From positions 496,001 through 560,000 of the forward strand of contig NZ_FOXK01000001.1 in the NCBI RefSeq assembly GCF_900115695.1: a stretch of 64,000 nucleotides of DNA, written 5' to 3'. Below are positions 9,644 through 18,995 of the stretch, piece by piece; position 1 is the first letter of the stretch; each line of letters starts with the position of its first letter. Origin of the DNA: Ectopseudomonas toyotomiensis. GTDB taxonomy: Bacteria; Pseudomonadota; Gammaproteobacteria; Pseudomonadales; Pseudomonadaceae. A program made the translations under genes and the position numbers. The notes beneath the pieces were generated by a model. That model saw nothing but the letters and a program-made list of their open reading frames with translations. It was not told the DNA's origin and ran no database searches.

Positions 9644-9852
9644 GCAGGGTCGCTGAGGGGCAATACGGGAGCCGGCAATTGTCCTACTTCGCCCCCGAGA
9701 GAACAACTCCCGCGACCTATTGTCCCAATAGACAGTTCGCCGCATCGTCCTGGCCAGTGGGCTTGCTCCAAGGCTTGTGTCATGATGCCGCGAACGTCGC
9801 AGGGCACGAGCCAGCACGGCCGTCGCCCCGGAATAACGCACGACAAGGCACT

Positions 9853-11580
9853 ATGAACAGACCCCTCGCGTTAGTCACCGCCATTGCCCTTCTCAGCGGC
9901 TGCCAAACCTTCGCCCCCAGTGAGCCGGACGGTACGCCGCCGGTACAGGAAGCCGACCAGATCACCCAGCTGGAACCGAGCGAATACGGCTCGTTCAGCC
10001 AGGAAACCCTGTTCGCCCTGCTCACCGCCGAGCTGGCCGGACAGCGCAATCGCTTCGACATCGCCCTCGGCAACTACGTGCAGCAGGCCAACGCCACCGG
10101 CGATGCCGGCGTCGCCGAACGCGCCTTCCGTATTGCCGAATACCTCGGCGCCGAACAGGCTGCGCTCGACAGCGCACTGATCTGGGCCAGGAACGCGCCG
10201 AGCAACATCGACGCCCAGCGTGCCGCCGCCGTGCAACTGGCCCGCGCCGGTCGTTACGACGAATCCATGACCTATATGGAGCAGGTGCTGCAGCGCCAGG
10301 GCGACACCCACTTCGACTTCCTCGCCCTGTCTGCCGCAGAAACCGACCCGGATACCCGCGCCGGCCTGCTGCAGGGCTTCGACCGCCTGCTGAGCAAGAA
10401 CCCGGACAACAGCCAGTTGCTGTTCGGCAAGGCCATCCTCCTGCAACAGGACGGCCGCGCCGAAGAGGCCCTGGAGCTGCTCGAAAACAGTGCGGCGAGC
10501 AGCAACGAGGTATCGCCGATCCTGCTGCGCGCCCGTCTGCTGCAGAGCCTCGGCCGTGGCAAAGAGGCCATGCCGATCCTGCAGAAAGGTATCCGCAACA
10601 ACCCCGACGACAAACGCCTGCGCCTGACCTACGCGCGCCTGCTGGTCGAGCAGGATCGCCTCGACGACGCCAAGGGCGAGTTCGCCAAGCTGGTGCAGGA
10701 AAACCCCAACGACGACGACCTGCGTTTCTCCCTGGCCCTGGTGTGCCTGGAAGCCGAAGCCTGGGAAGAGGCCATCGTCTACCTCGAAGAGCTGGTCGAA
10801 CGCCGCAGCCATGTCGATGCCGCGCACTACAACCTCGGCCGCGCCTACGAAGCGCTGAACGACAACGACAGCGCCCTGCAGGAATACGCCCTGGTCGGCC
10901 CGAGTAACGACTACCTGCCGGCCCAGCAACGCCAGGCCGAACTGCTGTTCGCCCAACAGCGCAGTGAAGAAGCCAGCGCACGCCTGGCCCAGGCACGCAG
11001 CGCGCAACCGGATTACGCCATCCAGCTGTACCTGATCGAAGCCGAAGGCCTGAGCAATCGTCGCCAGGTCGAGCCGGCCTGGAAGGTGATCAACGAAGGC
11101 CTGGAGCAGTACCCCAACGACCTGAACCTGCTTTATACCCGCGCCATGCTCGCGGAAAAGCGCGATGACCTGGCCCAGCTGGAAACCGACCTGCGCTATA
11201 TCATCCAGCGCGAGCCGGAACACGCCATGGCGCTCAACGCCCTCGGCTACACCCTGGCCGACCGCACCACGCGCTATGAAGAAGCACGCGAGCTGATCGA
11301 GAAAGCGCACCAGCTCAACCCGGACGACCCTGCGATTCTCGACAGCCTCGGCTGGGTCAACTATCGCCTGGGCAACCTCGACGAGGCCGAGCGTCTGCTG
11401 CGCCAGGCTCTGGAGAAGTTTCCCGACCACGAAGTCGCTGCCCACCTCGGCGAAGTGCTCTGGGCCCAAGGCAAGCAGCGCGACGCCCGACGCGTCTGGC
11501 GCGACGCCCTCAGCGCAACGCCCGATAGCCCCATTCTGCGTGACACGCTGTTGCGCCTGACCGGTTCCGAGACTCTTTGA
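9853..11580 (+). CDS. Tetratricopeptide repeat lipoprotein
   Basis: This 575-residue protein opens with [17 protein letters not shown], a lipoprotein signal with the acylated cysteine at residue 17. Most of the chain is consecutive tetratricopeptide-like helical pairs, for example the stretches around [13 protein letters not shown] and [20 protein letters not shown], which are textbook TPR units. Such proteins are scaffolds in the periplasm or at the outer membrane. The stop overlaps the lolB start by one base (TGATG), and lolB is itself an outer-membrane lipoprotein factor, so a role at the outer membrane is plausible. The specific partner is unknown. The open frame runs upstream to 9679 but lacks a signal there. 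Confidence 0.9.
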   Translation: MNRPLALVTAIALLSGCQTFAPSEPDGTPPVQEADQITQLEPSEYGSFSQETLFALLTAELAGQRNRFDIALGNYVQQANATGDAGVAERAFRIAEYLGAEQAALDSALIWARNAPSNIDAQRAAAVQLARAGRYDESMTYMEQVLQRQGDTHFDFLALSAAETDPDTRAGLLQGFDRLLSKNPDNSQLLFGKAILLQQDGRAEEALELLENSAASSNEVSPILLRARLLQSLGRGKEAMPILQKGIRNNPDDKRLRLTYARLLVEQDRLDDAKGEFAKLVQENPNDDDLRFSLALVCLEAEAWEEAIVYLEELVERRSHVDAAHYNLGRAYEALNDNDSALQEYALVGPSNDYLPAQQRQAELLFAQQRSEEASARLAQARSAQPDYAIQLYLIEAEGLSNRRQVEPAWKVINEGLEQYPNDLNLLYTRAMLAEKRDDLAQLETDLRYIIQREPEHAMALNALGYTLADRTTRYEEARELIEKAHQLNPDDPAILDSLGWVNYRLGNLDEAERLLRQALEKFPDHEVAAHLGEVLWAQGKQRDARRVWRDALSATPDSPILRDTLLRLTGSETL

Positions 11581-12194
11581 TGCTTCGTCACCTACTCGTA
11601 TTCAGCCTCATCGCCCTGCTCGCTGGCTGCGCCGGCCTCACCTCGCGCGAAGCGCTGGAAGGCCAGGGCGACCCGGCCCAGTGGAAAGCTCACAAAGAGC
11701 AGATCACGCAGCTCGATGGCTGGCAGATCAATGGCAAGATCGGCATCCGCGCCCCGCAGGATTCCGGCAGCGCCACGCTATTCTGGCTGCAGCGCCAGGA
11801 TTACTACGACATTCGCCTGTCCGGCCCACTGGGCGGCGGCGCCGCGCGCCTGACCGGGCGCCCGGGTGACATCCTGCTGGAAGTGTCCAACCGCGGCCGC
11901 TTCCGCGCCGAATCCCCCGAGGCACTGCTGCGCGAGCAACTGCGCCTGGATCTGCCGGTGTCCAACCTGCTCTGGTGGATTCGCGGCCTGCCCGCCCCGG
12001 AAAGCCGCAGCCGCATCACCCTCGATGGCCAAAGCCACCTGGCGCAGCTGGAACAGGACGGCTGGAAGGTCGAATACCTGCGCTATACCGAGCAAAACGG
12101 CTACGCCCTGCCGGAGCGCATGAAGCTCTACGGCCAGAACCTGGAAGTGACCCTGGTGATCAAGGACTGGCAGCCGCGTCAGTTGGGGCAGTAA
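11580..12194 (+). CDS. lolB: Outer-membrane lipoprotein receptor LolB
   Basis: LolB accepts lipoproteins from periplasmic LolA and inserts them into the inner leaflet of the outer membrane. The 204-residue precursor has the lipobox LLAGC with Cys17, and the mature part begins with the usual short polar stretch. [14 protein letters not shown] and YRPGD-type strands fit the half-barrel fold. I chose the ATG at 11580, overlapping the upstream TGA; a TTG three bases earlier is also open. The gene precedes ispE, a lolB-ispE-prs order that is conserved in many gammaproteobacteria. Confidence 0.95.
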   Translation: MLRHLLVFSLIALLAGCAGLTSREALEGQGDPAQWKAHKEQITQLDGWQINGKIGIRAPQDSGSATLFWLQRQDYYDIRLSGPLGGGAARLTGRPGDILLEVSNRGRFRAESPEALLREQLRLDLPVSNLLWWIRGLPAPESRSRITLDGQSHLAQLEQDGWKVEYLRYTEQNGYALPERMKLYGQNLEVTLVIKDWQPRQLGQ

Positions 12195-12233
12195 GCCGAA
12201 TTACAGCCATAAGTCTAAGGCTTCCATGGACAA

Positions 12234-12350
12234 CTCCCCCTCCCATTTATTGGGGGCACGCCTAGTGGAGAGGGCCGAGGGCGATGACGTCTGCTCGGCG
12301 TTGCCGCAAAGCCCCTCTCCCCCCCTCTCCCGCAGCGGAGAGGGGAGACA
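12234..12350. repeat. Palindromic repeat, family D, between lolB and ispE
   Basis: Pyrimidine-rich CCCTCTCC blocks face GGAGAGGG blocks across about 100 bases. Similar arrangements occur at 26366-26462 and 51257-51352. Confidence 0.6.
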
Positions 12351-12380
12351 AGCCCCTAACACAACTCTTCAGCGCACCCC

Positions 12381-13256
12381 ATGACCAACACCGCCATCCC
12401 CACCCACGCCGACCTGATCCTGCCCGCCCCGGCCAAGCTCAACCTGATGCTGCACATCCTCGGCCGCCGCGCCGATGGCTACCACGAGCTGCAGACACTG
12501 TTTCAGTTTCTCGACCATGGTGACGAACTCGGTTTCAGCCTGCGCCAGGATGGCGAAATCCACCTGCACACGCCCATCGACGGCGTACCGCATGACAGCA
12601 ACCTGATCGTGCGCGCGGCCAAAAGGCTGCAGGAAGCCAGCGGCACTCAGCTCGGTGCCGATATCTGGCTGGACAAGCGCCTGCCCATGGGCGGCGGCAT
12701 CGGCGGTGGCAGCTCGGACGCCGCCACCACCCTGCTCGGCCTCGATCACCTGTGGCACACCCAACTGGGCGAAGATCGCCTGGCCGAACTGGGCCTGGCC
12801 CTGGGCGCCGACGTACCGGTATTCGTGCGCGGTCGCGCGGCCTTCGCCGAGGGCGTTGGCGAGCGCCTGACCCCAGTCGAACTCGAGGAGCCCTGGTTCC
12901 TCGTCGCAGTACCGCAAGTCTTTGTCAGCACAGCAGAAGTTTTCGGCTCGCCCGAGTTGACACGCGATACGCCGCCCATTAAAGTTCGCAGCCTTCTTGC
13001 GGGGGGTGGTCGAAACGACTGCCAGCCGGTTGTAGAGAAGCGTTACCCTGAAGTTCGTAACGCTTTGATCTTGTTGAACAAATTTGTTTCAGCTAGATTG
13101 ACCGGCACTGGAGCTTGCATATTTGGGAGCTTCCCAAATCGGGACGATGCTGATAAAGTCGCCCGCCAACTTCCAGGCACTCTGCCGAGCTTTGTCGCTC
13201 AAGGTCGCAACATTTCGATGCTGCACCGCAGGCTCCAAGCATTGGCCAAGAAGTGA
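12381..13256 (+). CDS. ispE: 4-diphosphocytidyl-2-C-methyl-D-erythritol kinase
   Basis: IspE phosphorylates the 2-hydroxyl of CDP-methylerythritol in the non-mevalonate isoprenoid pathway. The 291-residue GHMP kinase begins with [13 protein letters not shown] near residues 14-26. The glycine-rich ATP loop [14 protein letters not shown] is at 102-115, and the C-terminal [12 protein letters not shown] motif is intact. From about base 12990 the codons shift to TTG, AGA, TCA, TTT and AAA, unlike the first two thirds of the gene, so the 3' third may have a different history. The gene is complete and in frame to its stop just before the tRNA-Gln pair. Confidence 0.95.
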   Translation: MTNTAIPTHADLILPAPAKLNLMLHILGRRADGYHELQTLFQFLDHGDELGFSLRQDGEIHLHTPIDGVPHDSNLIVRAAKRLQEASGTQLGADIWLDKRLPMGGGIGGGSSDAATTLLGLDHLWHTQLGEDRLAELGLALGADVPVFVRGRAAFAEGVGERLTPVELEEPWFLVAVPQVFVSTAEVFGSPELTRDTPPIKVRSLLAGGGRNDCQPVVEKRYPEVRNALILLNKFVSARLTGTGACIFGSFPNRDDADKVARQLPGTLPSFVAQGRNISMLHRRLQALAKK

Positions 13257-13282
13257 ATGCTCAGCATTCGGTTATACGATAC

Positions 13283-13357
13283 AGGGGCGTCGCCAAGCGG
13301 TAAGGCACCAGGTTTTGATCCTGGCATGCGTTGGTTCGAATCCAGCCGCCCCTGCCA
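13283..13357 (+). tRNA. tRNA-Gln (anticodon TTG), copy 1
   Basis: A 75-nt cloverleaf with encoded CCA. The acceptor stem AGGGGCG pairs with CGCCCCT. The anticodon stem CCAGG/CCTGG encloses the loop TTTTGAT with anticodon TTG. The T-arm has GGTTCGAATCC. Confidence 0.97.
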
Positions 13358-13413
13358 TAACCTCCCCCGGGAGGCATCGAGAACCGAGTCAACAAGCGTT
13401 CAACACAGAATAT

Positions 13414-13488
13414 AGGGGCGTCGCCAAGCGGTAAGGCACCAGGTTTTGATCCTGGCATGCGTTGGTTCGAATCCAGCCGCCCCTGCCA
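13414..13488 (+). tRNA. tRNA-Gln (anticodon TTG), copy 2
   Basis: Identical over all 75 bases to the first copy and separated from it by 56 bases of unrelated spacer. It directly precedes prs. Confidence 0.97.
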
Positions 13489-13534
13489 TTTTCCATACCC
13501 ATCCAGGTATACCCCCAGCCGGCAGGTACTGCGC

Positions 13535-14476
13535 GTGTCCAAGATGATGGTCTTCACGGGGAACGCAAACCCCGATCTGGCGCGACGGATCGTTCGTCAG
13601 CTGCACATTCCCCTCGGCGATGCTTCGGTCGGTAAGTTCTCCGACGGCGAAGTCATGATCGAAATCAACGAGAACGTCCGCGGTAAGGACGTCTTCCTGA
13701 TTCAGCCGACCTGTGCACCCACCAACGACAACCTGATGGAACTGGTAGTGATGGCCGACGCCTTCCGCCGTTCCTCGGCGACTCGCATCACTGCAGTCAT
13801 CCCCTACTTCGGTTATGCCCGCCAGGATCGCCGTCCGCGTTCCGCGCGCGTGGCAATCAGCGCCAAAGTGGTTGCCGACATGCTCACCGTGGTCGGTATC
13901 GACCGCGTGCTGACCGTCGACCTGCATGCTGACCAGATCCAGGGCTTCTTCGACATTCCGGTGGACAACATCTACGGTTCCCCGGTCCTGGTCGACGACA
14001 TCGAAGACCAGCGCTTCGACAACCTGATGATCGTCTCCCCCGATATCGGCGGCGTCGTTCGTGCCCGCGCCGTGGCCAAGAGCCTGGGCGTCGACCTGGC
14101 GATCATCGACAAGCGTCGCGAGAAGGCCAACCAGTCCGAAGTGATGCACATCATCGGTGACGTCGAAGGCCGTACCTGCATCCTGGTCGACGACATGGTC
14201 GACACTGCCGGTACCCTGTGCCACGCCGCCAAAGCGCTGAAAGAGCGCGGCGCCGCCAAGGTCTACGCCTACTGCACCCACCCGGTGCTGTCCGGCCGCG
14301 CCATCGAGAACATCGAGAATTCCGTCCTGGACGAGCTGGTGGTCACCAACACCATCCCGCTGTCCGCTGCGGCGCAGTCCTGCTCGCGTATTCGCCAGCT
14401 CGACATCGCCCCGGTCGTCGCCGAAGCGGTCCGCCGCATCAGCAACGAAGAATCGATCAGCGCCATGTTCCGCTAA
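13535..14476 (+). CDS. prs: Ribose-phosphate pyrophosphokinase
   Basis: Prs makes phosphoribosyl pyrophosphate from ribose-5-phosphate and ATP for purine, pyrimidine, histidine and tryptophan synthesis. The GTG at 13535 gives 313 residues ([17 protein letters not shown]), the usual pseudomonad length; the longer frame runs into the tRNA and cannot be coding. The binding signature [11 protein letters not shown] and the PRPP loop [13 protein letters not shown] are intact. It follows two tRNA-Gln genes and is closed by a strong terminator at 14499-14522. Confidence 0.96.
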   Translation: MSKMMVFTGNANPDLARRIVRQLHIPLGDASVGKFSDGEVMIEINENVRGKDVFLIQPTCAPTNDNLMELVVMADAFRRSSATRITAVIPYFGYARQDRRPRSARVAISAKVVADMLTVVGIDRVLTVDLHADQIQGFFDIPVDNIYGSPVLVDDIEDQRFDNLMIVSPDIGGVVRARAVAKSLGVDLAIIDKRREKANQSEVMHIIGDVEGRTCILVDDMVDTAGTLCHAAKALKERGAAKVYAYCTHPVLSGRAIENIENSVLDELVVTNTIPLSAAAQSCSRIRQLDIAPVVAEAVRRISNEESISAMFR

Positions 14477-14498
14477 GCGGAACTGGCCAGATCACACT

Positions 14499-14522
14499 GC
14501 CCCGCCACGTGCGGGGCTTTTT
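14499..14522 (+). terminator. Rho-independent terminator after prs
   Basis: The stem GCCCCGC/GCGGGGC with a five-base loop is followed by TTTTT, 22 bases after the prs stop. Confidence 0.9.
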
Positions 14523-14583
14523 GCCCTACCGCCCGAGGCTGGTCGCAAGCCACAAGGCGGTTTGGTTATTTTGGAGAAGTGAA

Positions 14584-15195
14584 ATGACTGTTGAATTTGC
14601 CCTGAATGCCGAAGTGCGTTCCGACCTGGGGAAAGGTGCGAGCCGCCGCCTGCGTCGTAACGTGTCCATGGTTCCTGCCGTGATCTACGGTGGCGACAAA
14701 GCCCCGCAATCGATCAGCCTGCTGGCCAAAGACCTGGCCAAGCTGCTGGAAAACGAAGCGGCTTTCAGCCACGTTCTGAGCCTGGACGTTGCCGGTACCA
14801 AAGAAAGCGTCGTGATCAAAGCCCTGCAGCGCCACCCGGCCAAAGGCTTCGTCCTGCACGCTGACTTCCAGCGCGTCGTTGCCGGCCAGAAGCTGACCGC
14901 CCACGTACCGCTGCACTTCATCAACGAAGCAACCGCCGTTGGCGTGAAGCAGCAAGGTGGTGAGATCTCCCACACCATCAACGAAGTCGAAGTTTCCTGC
15001 CTGCCGAAAGACCTGCCGGAATTCATCGAAGTCGACATGGCTGCCGTAGAAGTTGGCCAGACTGTCCACATGTCCGACCTGAAGCTGCCGAAAGGCGTTG
15101 AGCTGGTTGCTCTGGCTCACGGTAACGACCTGGCTGTCTCCAACATTCACGCTTCCCGCGTGAAGGCTGAAGACGAAGAAGGCGCCGCCGAGTAA
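14584..15195 (+). CDS. rplY: 50S ribosomal protein L25 (general stress protein Ctc form)
   Basis: L25 binds 5S rRNA in the large subunit. At 203 residues this is the long Ctc-type form, with an N-terminal L25 domain (about 1-92, including [10 protein letters not shown] and VPAVIYGG) and a C-terminal TL5-like beta domain. It starts at 14584 after a GGAGAAGTGAA ribosome-binding site. A frame open from 14218 is the shadow of prs and the intergenic gap. The acidic C-terminus (EDEEGAAE) is usual in pseudomonads. It precedes pth, the conserved rplY-pth-ychF order. Confidence 0.95.
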   Translation: MTVEFALNAEVRSDLGKGASRRLRRNVSMVPAVIYGGDKAPQSISLLAKDLAKLLENEAAFSHVLSLDVAGTKESVVIKALQRHPAKGFVLHADFQRVVAGQKLTAHVPLHFINEATAVGVKQQGGEISHTINEVEVSCLPKDLPEFIEVDMAAVEVGQTVHMSDLKLPKGVELVALAHGNDLAVSNIHASRVKAEDEEGAAE

Positions 15196-15210
15196 TCGCA
15201 GCGCGGAACC

Positions 15211-15236
15211 CGCCCGGCAGGCGATCACGCCGGGCG
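15211..15236 (+). terminator. Hairpin between rplY and pth, possible weak terminator
   Basis: CGCCCGGC pairs with GCCGGGCG across a ten-base loop and is followed by ATTT only. It may attenuate rather than end transcription, because pth follows closely. Confidence 0.5.
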
Positions 15237-15258
15237 ATTTCCTCAAAAGGGCTCCTGT

Positions 15259-15849
15259 ATGACTGCCGTACAACTGATCGTTGGCCTGGGTAACCCCGGC
15301 CCCGAATACGACCAGACCCGGCACAATGCAGGGGCCCTTTTCGTTGAGCGCGTGGCCGAGAGCCAGCGCGTCAACCTGTCTGTAGATCGCAAATATTTCG
15401 GCCTGGTGGGCAAGTTCAATCACCAGGGACGCGAAGTTCGTCTGCTCATCCCCACCACCTACATGAACCGCAGCGGCCAGTCCGTGGCGGCCTTGGCCAA
15501 TTTCTTCAAGATCAAACCCGAAGAGATCCTGGTGGCCCACGACGAACTCGACATGCCACCCGGCGTCGCCAAGCTCAAACAGGGCGGCGGCCACGGTGGG
15601 CACAACGGCCTGCGCGACATCATCGCCCAGCTCGGCAACCAGAATAACTTCCATCGCCTGCGGCTCGGCATCGGCCACCCGGGGCACGCCAGCCTGGTAT
15701 CCGGCTACGTGCTCGGACGCGCCCCACGCGGCGAACAGGACCTGCTCGACAAGAGCATCGACTTCGCCTTGGACGTCCTGCCGGAAATACTCGCCGGCGA
15801 CTGGACCGTGGCCATGCGCAAACTGCATAGCCAGAAGGCCACCAAGTAA
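15259..15849 (+). CDS. pth: Peptidyl-tRNA hydrolase
   Basis: Pth cleaves peptidyl-tRNAs that drop off ribosomes and recycles the tRNA. The 196-residue protein carries [17 protein letters not shown] with catalytic His22, the substrate-contact motif [10 protein letters not shown] around residue 70, and HDELDMPPG with Asp95, followed by the [12 protein letters not shown] loop. Length and motifs are standard. It is followed after 24 bases by ychF and the pair is probably cotranscribed up to the terminator at 16997. Confidence 0.97.
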   Translation: MTAVQLIVGLGNPGPEYDQTRHNAGALFVERVAESQRVNLSVDRKYFGLVGKFNHQGREVRLLIPTTYMNRSGQSVAALANFFKIKPEEILVAHDELDMPPGVAKLKQGGGHGGHNGLRDIIAQLGNQNNFHRLRLGIGHPGHASLVSGYVLGRAPRGEQDLLDKSIDFALDVLPEILAGDWTVAMRKLHSQKATK

Positions 15850-15873
15850 CCATCTTTTACCGAGGGACACATC

Positions 15874-16974
15874 ATGGGATTCAACTGCGGCATCGTCGGC
15901 CTGCCCAACGTCGGCAAGTCCACCCTGTTCAACGCCCTCACCAAATCCGGCATCGCGGCGGAGAACTTCCCCTTCTGCACCATCGAGCCGAACAGCGGCA
16001 TCGTGCCCATGCCCGACCCGCGCCTGGATGCCCTGGCCGAGATCGTCAAGCCCGAGAAGGTCATCCCCACCACCATGGAATTCGTCGACATCGCCGGCCT
16101 GGTAGCGGGCGCGTCGAAAGGTGAAGGCCTGGGCAACAAGTTCCTCGCCAACATCCGCGAGACCGACGCCATCGCCCACGTGGTGCGCTGCTTCGAAGAC
16201 GACAACGTCATCCACGTCGCCAACAGCGTCGACCCCAAGCGTGACATCGAGATCATCGACCTCGAGCTGATCATGGCCGATCTCGACAGCTGCGAGAAGC
16301 AACTGCAGCGCGTGGCCCGCACCGCCAAGGGTGGCGACAAGGAATCCCTGGCGCAGAAGGCCCTGCTGGAAAAGCTCATCCCCCACCTCACCGAAGGCAA
16401 GCCGGCGCGCAGCCTGCTCAAGGACCTGGGTGACGACGAGAAGCGCCTGGCCAAGACCTTCCACCTGCTCACCACCAAGCCGGTGATGTACATCGCCAAC
16501 GTCGCCGAAGACGGCTTCGAGAACAACCCGCACCTCGACGTGGTCAACGCCATCGCCGAAGCGGAAGGCGCCATCGTCGTACCGGTGTGCAACAAGATCG
16601 AAGCCGAGATCGCCGAACTGGACGATCTCGAAGAAATGCAGATGTTCCTCGAAACCATGGGCATGGAAGAGCCGGGCCTGAACCGCGTGATCCGTGCCGG
16701 TTACTCGCTGCTCAACCTGCAGACCTACTTCACCGCAGGCGTGAAGGAAGTGCGTGCCTGGACCGTCAAGGTCGGCGCCACCGCCCCGCAATCGGCTGCT
16801 GCGATCCACACCGACTTCGAAAAAGGCTTCATCCGCGCCGAAGTCATCGCCTACAACGACTTCATCCAGTACAAGGGCGAAGCCGGCGCCAAGGAAGCCG
16901 GCAAATGGCGCCTGGAAGGCAAGGACTACATCGTCAAGGACGGCGACGTGATGCACTTCCGCTTTAACGTTTGA
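15874..16974 (+). CDS. ychF: Ribosome-binding ATPase YchF
   Basis: YchF is an Obg-family P-loop protein that prefers ATP over GTP and binds the 70S ribosome; it affects stress responses and translation initiation. The 366-residue chain has the P-loop GLPNVGKST at 9-17, a switch region [20 protein letters not shown], the NKIEAE nucleotide specificity motif in place of NKxD, and a C-terminal TGS domain. It is the last backbone gene before the accessory island and is closed by a perfect terminator. Confidence 0.97.
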   Translation: MGFNCGIVGLPNVGKSTLFNALTKSGIAAENFPFCTIEPNSGIVPMPDPRLDALAEIVKPEKVIPTTMEFVDIAGLVAGASKGEGLGNKFLANIRETDAIAHVVRCFEDDNVIHVANSVDPKRDIEIIDLELIMADLDSCEKQLQRVARTAKGGDKESLAQKALLEKLIPHLTEGKPARSLLKDLGDDEKRLAKTFHLLTTKPVMYIANVAEDGFENNPHLDVVNAIAEAEGAIVVPVCNKIEAEIAELDDLEEMQMFLETMGMEEPGLNRVIRAGYSLLNLQTYFTAGVKEVRAWTVKVGATAPQSAAAIHTDFEKGFIRAEVIAYNDFIQYKGEAGAKEAGKWRLEGKDYIVKDGDVMHFRFNV

Positions 16975-16996
16975 TCGTTGTAAGCAGCGCATAAAC

Positions 16997-17020
16997 AAAA
17001 CCCCGCCGAAGCGGGGTTTT
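16997..17020 (+). terminator. Rho-independent terminator after ychF
   Basis: AAAACCCCGC pairs with GCGGGGTTTT across a four-base loop and a T-rich tail follows. It marks the last recognisable backbone sequence on the left of the island. Confidence 0.92.
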
Positions 17021-17506
17021 GTTGTTTTTGGGTTAGGGAATGCTGATTTGGGGATGGTGTGGGCCGGGAATTATGAAAAAGCGCCACCTCCCTCGGTAGA
17101 AGCTGGAAGCCTGTAAAAACGGGGCTTTCACCCGCGCGGTCTATTGGCTAGTATCCATTGCATGGTGTTTTGAGGCCTTAAGGGGACACCCTCTTACCCA
17201 AGCCGTGGCACTCCTAGGATAGCCAGCAAGCCCTCCCCTGCATGGAAGCTACCTGCATGATCCGATTGATCCTTACCTTAATCGCCAATCTGCCGTTGAT
17301 CTGCTCTACAGAAATCTGCAAGGTGACGGCTGAGATTGGACGCGTCCACTTCCACGGCAAGCCCAGGGACGAAGCCATGCGACTCTTGGTCAAAACCAGT
17401 TTCTGCAAAAGTCTCAGCTATCAATCTATCGCGTCGCCGAATATGCCTCGTAAGCATCTACTAGACTCAACCTTCGCCTGATATTCAAAAACCCAAGAGA
17501 GCTATC
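17021..17506. other. Intergenic left edge of the island, no supported gene
   Basis: About 490 bases with mixed composition. Short open frames exist on both strands (for example 17242-17481) but none has a ribosome-binding site, similarity, or codon bias. The left attachment site and the promoter of the following cassette should lie here. I see no copy of the tRNA-Met 3' end. Confidence 0.6.
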
Positions 17507-18262
17507 GTGCAATTTGAAAAAGTTTGTTATCTCGACCCTTTCCTAAAGGAAGCCATCGTAAGAATTGACTTCCCCGAGCCCTGCCCTGCACTAACAGAAA
17601 GACTTAGCAATAAGCTTACAAAAACTGCTCTTTCCAAATTTCCGATTTCTGAACCTCACAAATTCCAAACCCAGGAACTAAAATTTACAGGCCAAGAATT
17701 CTCAAGTAACAGCCGCGAAATGACTCAATGGGTCTTTCACGGCAAGGATAGAGAAAAAGCTCTAATAATAAACCCAGACCATGTAGCCCATACAAACAAG
17801 TCCTACAAATCATATGAATCTTTTTCCAATGACTTTCTTAGCTTCGTATCCGCGCTAAAGGAAGCTCAACCAGACCAAGTAGTGAACCGAATTGGCATTC
17901 GATATGTGAACGTAATCGATTTAAAGGAAGGCAACCCTTTGGAATGGAGCGAATACATTAACGAAAGAATGCTTGGAATAATTGACCTAGGATACAAAGA
18001 AAACATCTCCAGAGCTTTCCATATCCTGGAGCTGAACTTTGACTCAATGAATCTTAAGTGTCAATTTGGGATTGCAAACCCCGACTACCCTGCAACAGTT
18101 AAACGAAGACAATTCGTCCTTGACCTTGACGCATCTGCAGTAGGCGCTTTTGATTTAGACGAGATAGAGAAAGTTATAAAAAGCGGACATGAAAAAATAC
18201 AAGACTTCTTTGAAAACAGCATCACAGACAAAACCAGAAAACTAATGAAGCCAGCAAAATGA
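17507..18262 (+). CDS. TIGR04255-like family protein
   Basis: This 251-residue protein resembles the sporadically distributed TIGR04255 family. It begins with PFLKEAIVRIDFPEP, has the central VNRIGIRYVNVIDL strand, and ends with HEKIQDFFENSITDKTRKLM, which matches the family layout as I know it. The function is unknown. The start is a GTG at 17507 behind AAGAGAG. The DNA is clearly richer in A and T than the backbone, with AAA, TTT, AGA and ATA codons, which suggests recent transfer. Its stop overlaps the next ATG (ATGA), and it heads a tightly coupled three-gene cassette. A role in defence against phage is a guess from context. Confidence 0.75.
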   Translation: MQFEKVCYLDPFLKEAIVRIDFPEPCPALTERLSNKLTKTALSKFPISEPHKFQTQELKFTGQEFSSNSREMTQWVFHGKDREKALIINPDHVAHTNKSYKSYESFSNDFLSFVSALKEAQPDQVVNRIGIRYVNVIDLKEGNPLEWSEYINERMLGIIDLGYKENISRAFHILELNFDSMNLKCQFGIANPDYPATVKRRQFVLDLDASAVGAFDLDEIEKVIKSGHEKIQDFFENSITDKTRKLMKPAK

Positions 18263-18441
18263 GCAATTCTGATTTTTTCGACGCTTCTTATGTCCAACCA
18301 CCACTGACAACCTCCAACCTCAAAAAAAGCTCAGATATTAAAAACTTTCTAAAGACACCAATCGACGAAAGCGACTTAAAAAAATACGGCTATTCCAAAC
18401 CTCAAAGGACCATTATAAGGGCTTCTATTAAGAATGGTTAA
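18259..18441 (+). CDS. Small hypothetical protein, middle gene of cassette
   Basis: A 60-residue polar protein with no signal peptide or membrane segment (NLKKSSDIKNFLKTPIDESD in the centre). It overlaps the upstream gene by four bases and the downstream gene by eight, so all three are coupled. The size and position would suit an adaptor or antitoxin-like partner, but nothing in the sequence proves it. The A/T-rich codon use matches its neighbours. Confidence 0.65.
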   Translation: MSNSDFFDASYVQPPLTTSNLKKSSDIKNFLKTPIDESDLKKYGYSKPQRTIIRASIKNG

Positions 18442-18988
18442 AGTAAAAAAACAACGACATCCGAGAGTTTCTCAAGGGGACATAATCCGTGACGTCGAAC
18501 ACGTCGAGTACGTCACAACAAAAGGTGGCATCGTTGAAATTTCAAAAATAACTTTCCCACTAGTAGTGGTGCTAACGCAAGACTGTGATTTAGCCCAAGA
18601 TTACAAATTTAGATGGTCTAAAGCCCTCACACCCAATCAAGACAAACTACTACTCTCAGTGCTGGTTGCGCCACTTTACAACATCGAGCATGTTTATACT
18701 GGCGAACACTTGCAGGACCTGGGCTTAAAAATGGCGCCCATCAACAAATCAAAATCGCCTGGAACATATTTAAGGAACAATGAGACCCCCCGCTATCATT
18801 ACCTAGACTTCCCTACTGAAACCCCGCTAACACCATCAGCAGTTGACTTCAAACACTATTTCTCGGTCAATGTTGAGTATTTAAAAAAACATAAGAAAGA
18901 AAACTTTGTCTGCCAGCTTTCTGACTTATTTAGAGAGGATGTGTCACAGCGCTTCTCAAGCTTTTTATCTCGAATCGGCCTCCCCTGA
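18434..18988 (+). CDS. Hypothetical protein with conserved TQDCDL motif
   Basis: A 184-residue soluble protein. Near residues 45-55 it carries VVVLTQDCDLAQD, a cysteine-acidic motif that I associate with uncharacterised proteins encoded near TIGR04255 genes. It begins with HPRVSQGDIIRDV and has no membrane segment. The start overlaps the 60-residue gene by eight bases. It ends convergently only seven bases from the stop of the minus-strand gene at 18996. The Cys and two Asp residues could form a metal or catalytic site, but this is inference. Codon use is A/T-rich. Confidence 0.7.
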   Translation: MVKVKKQRHPRVSQGDIIRDVEHVEYVTTKGGIVEISKITFPLVVVLTQDCDLAQDYKFRWSKALTPNQDKLLLSVLVAPLYNIEHVYTGEHLQDLGLKMAPINKSKSPGTYLRNNETPRYHYLDFPTETPLTPSAVDFKHYFSVNVEYLKKHKKENFVCQLSDLFREDVSQRFSSFLSRIGLP

Positions 18989-18995
18989 CTCAGCC

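Noticed and set aside
9871..11469. A 532-codon minus-strand frame opposite the TPR lipoprotein gene
   Set aside because: The repetitive TPR coding sequence produces an open reverse frame; the plus-strand gene has a lipobox and TPR units.
14566..16998. An 810-codon minus-strand open frame across rplY, pth and ychF
   Set aside because: It is the antisense shadow of three well-supported genes; high G+C and codon bias keep the reverse frame open.
17053..17071. Loose resemblance to the 3' end of tRNA-Met (ATGGTG...CCGGGA) as a left attachment site
   Set aside because: It needs gaps and matches only two short blocks, so chance similarity is more likely.
17242..17481. A 79-residue frame at the left edge of the island
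   Set aside because: No ribosome-binding site, no host-like codon bias, overlapping frames on the other strand, and no family resemblance.
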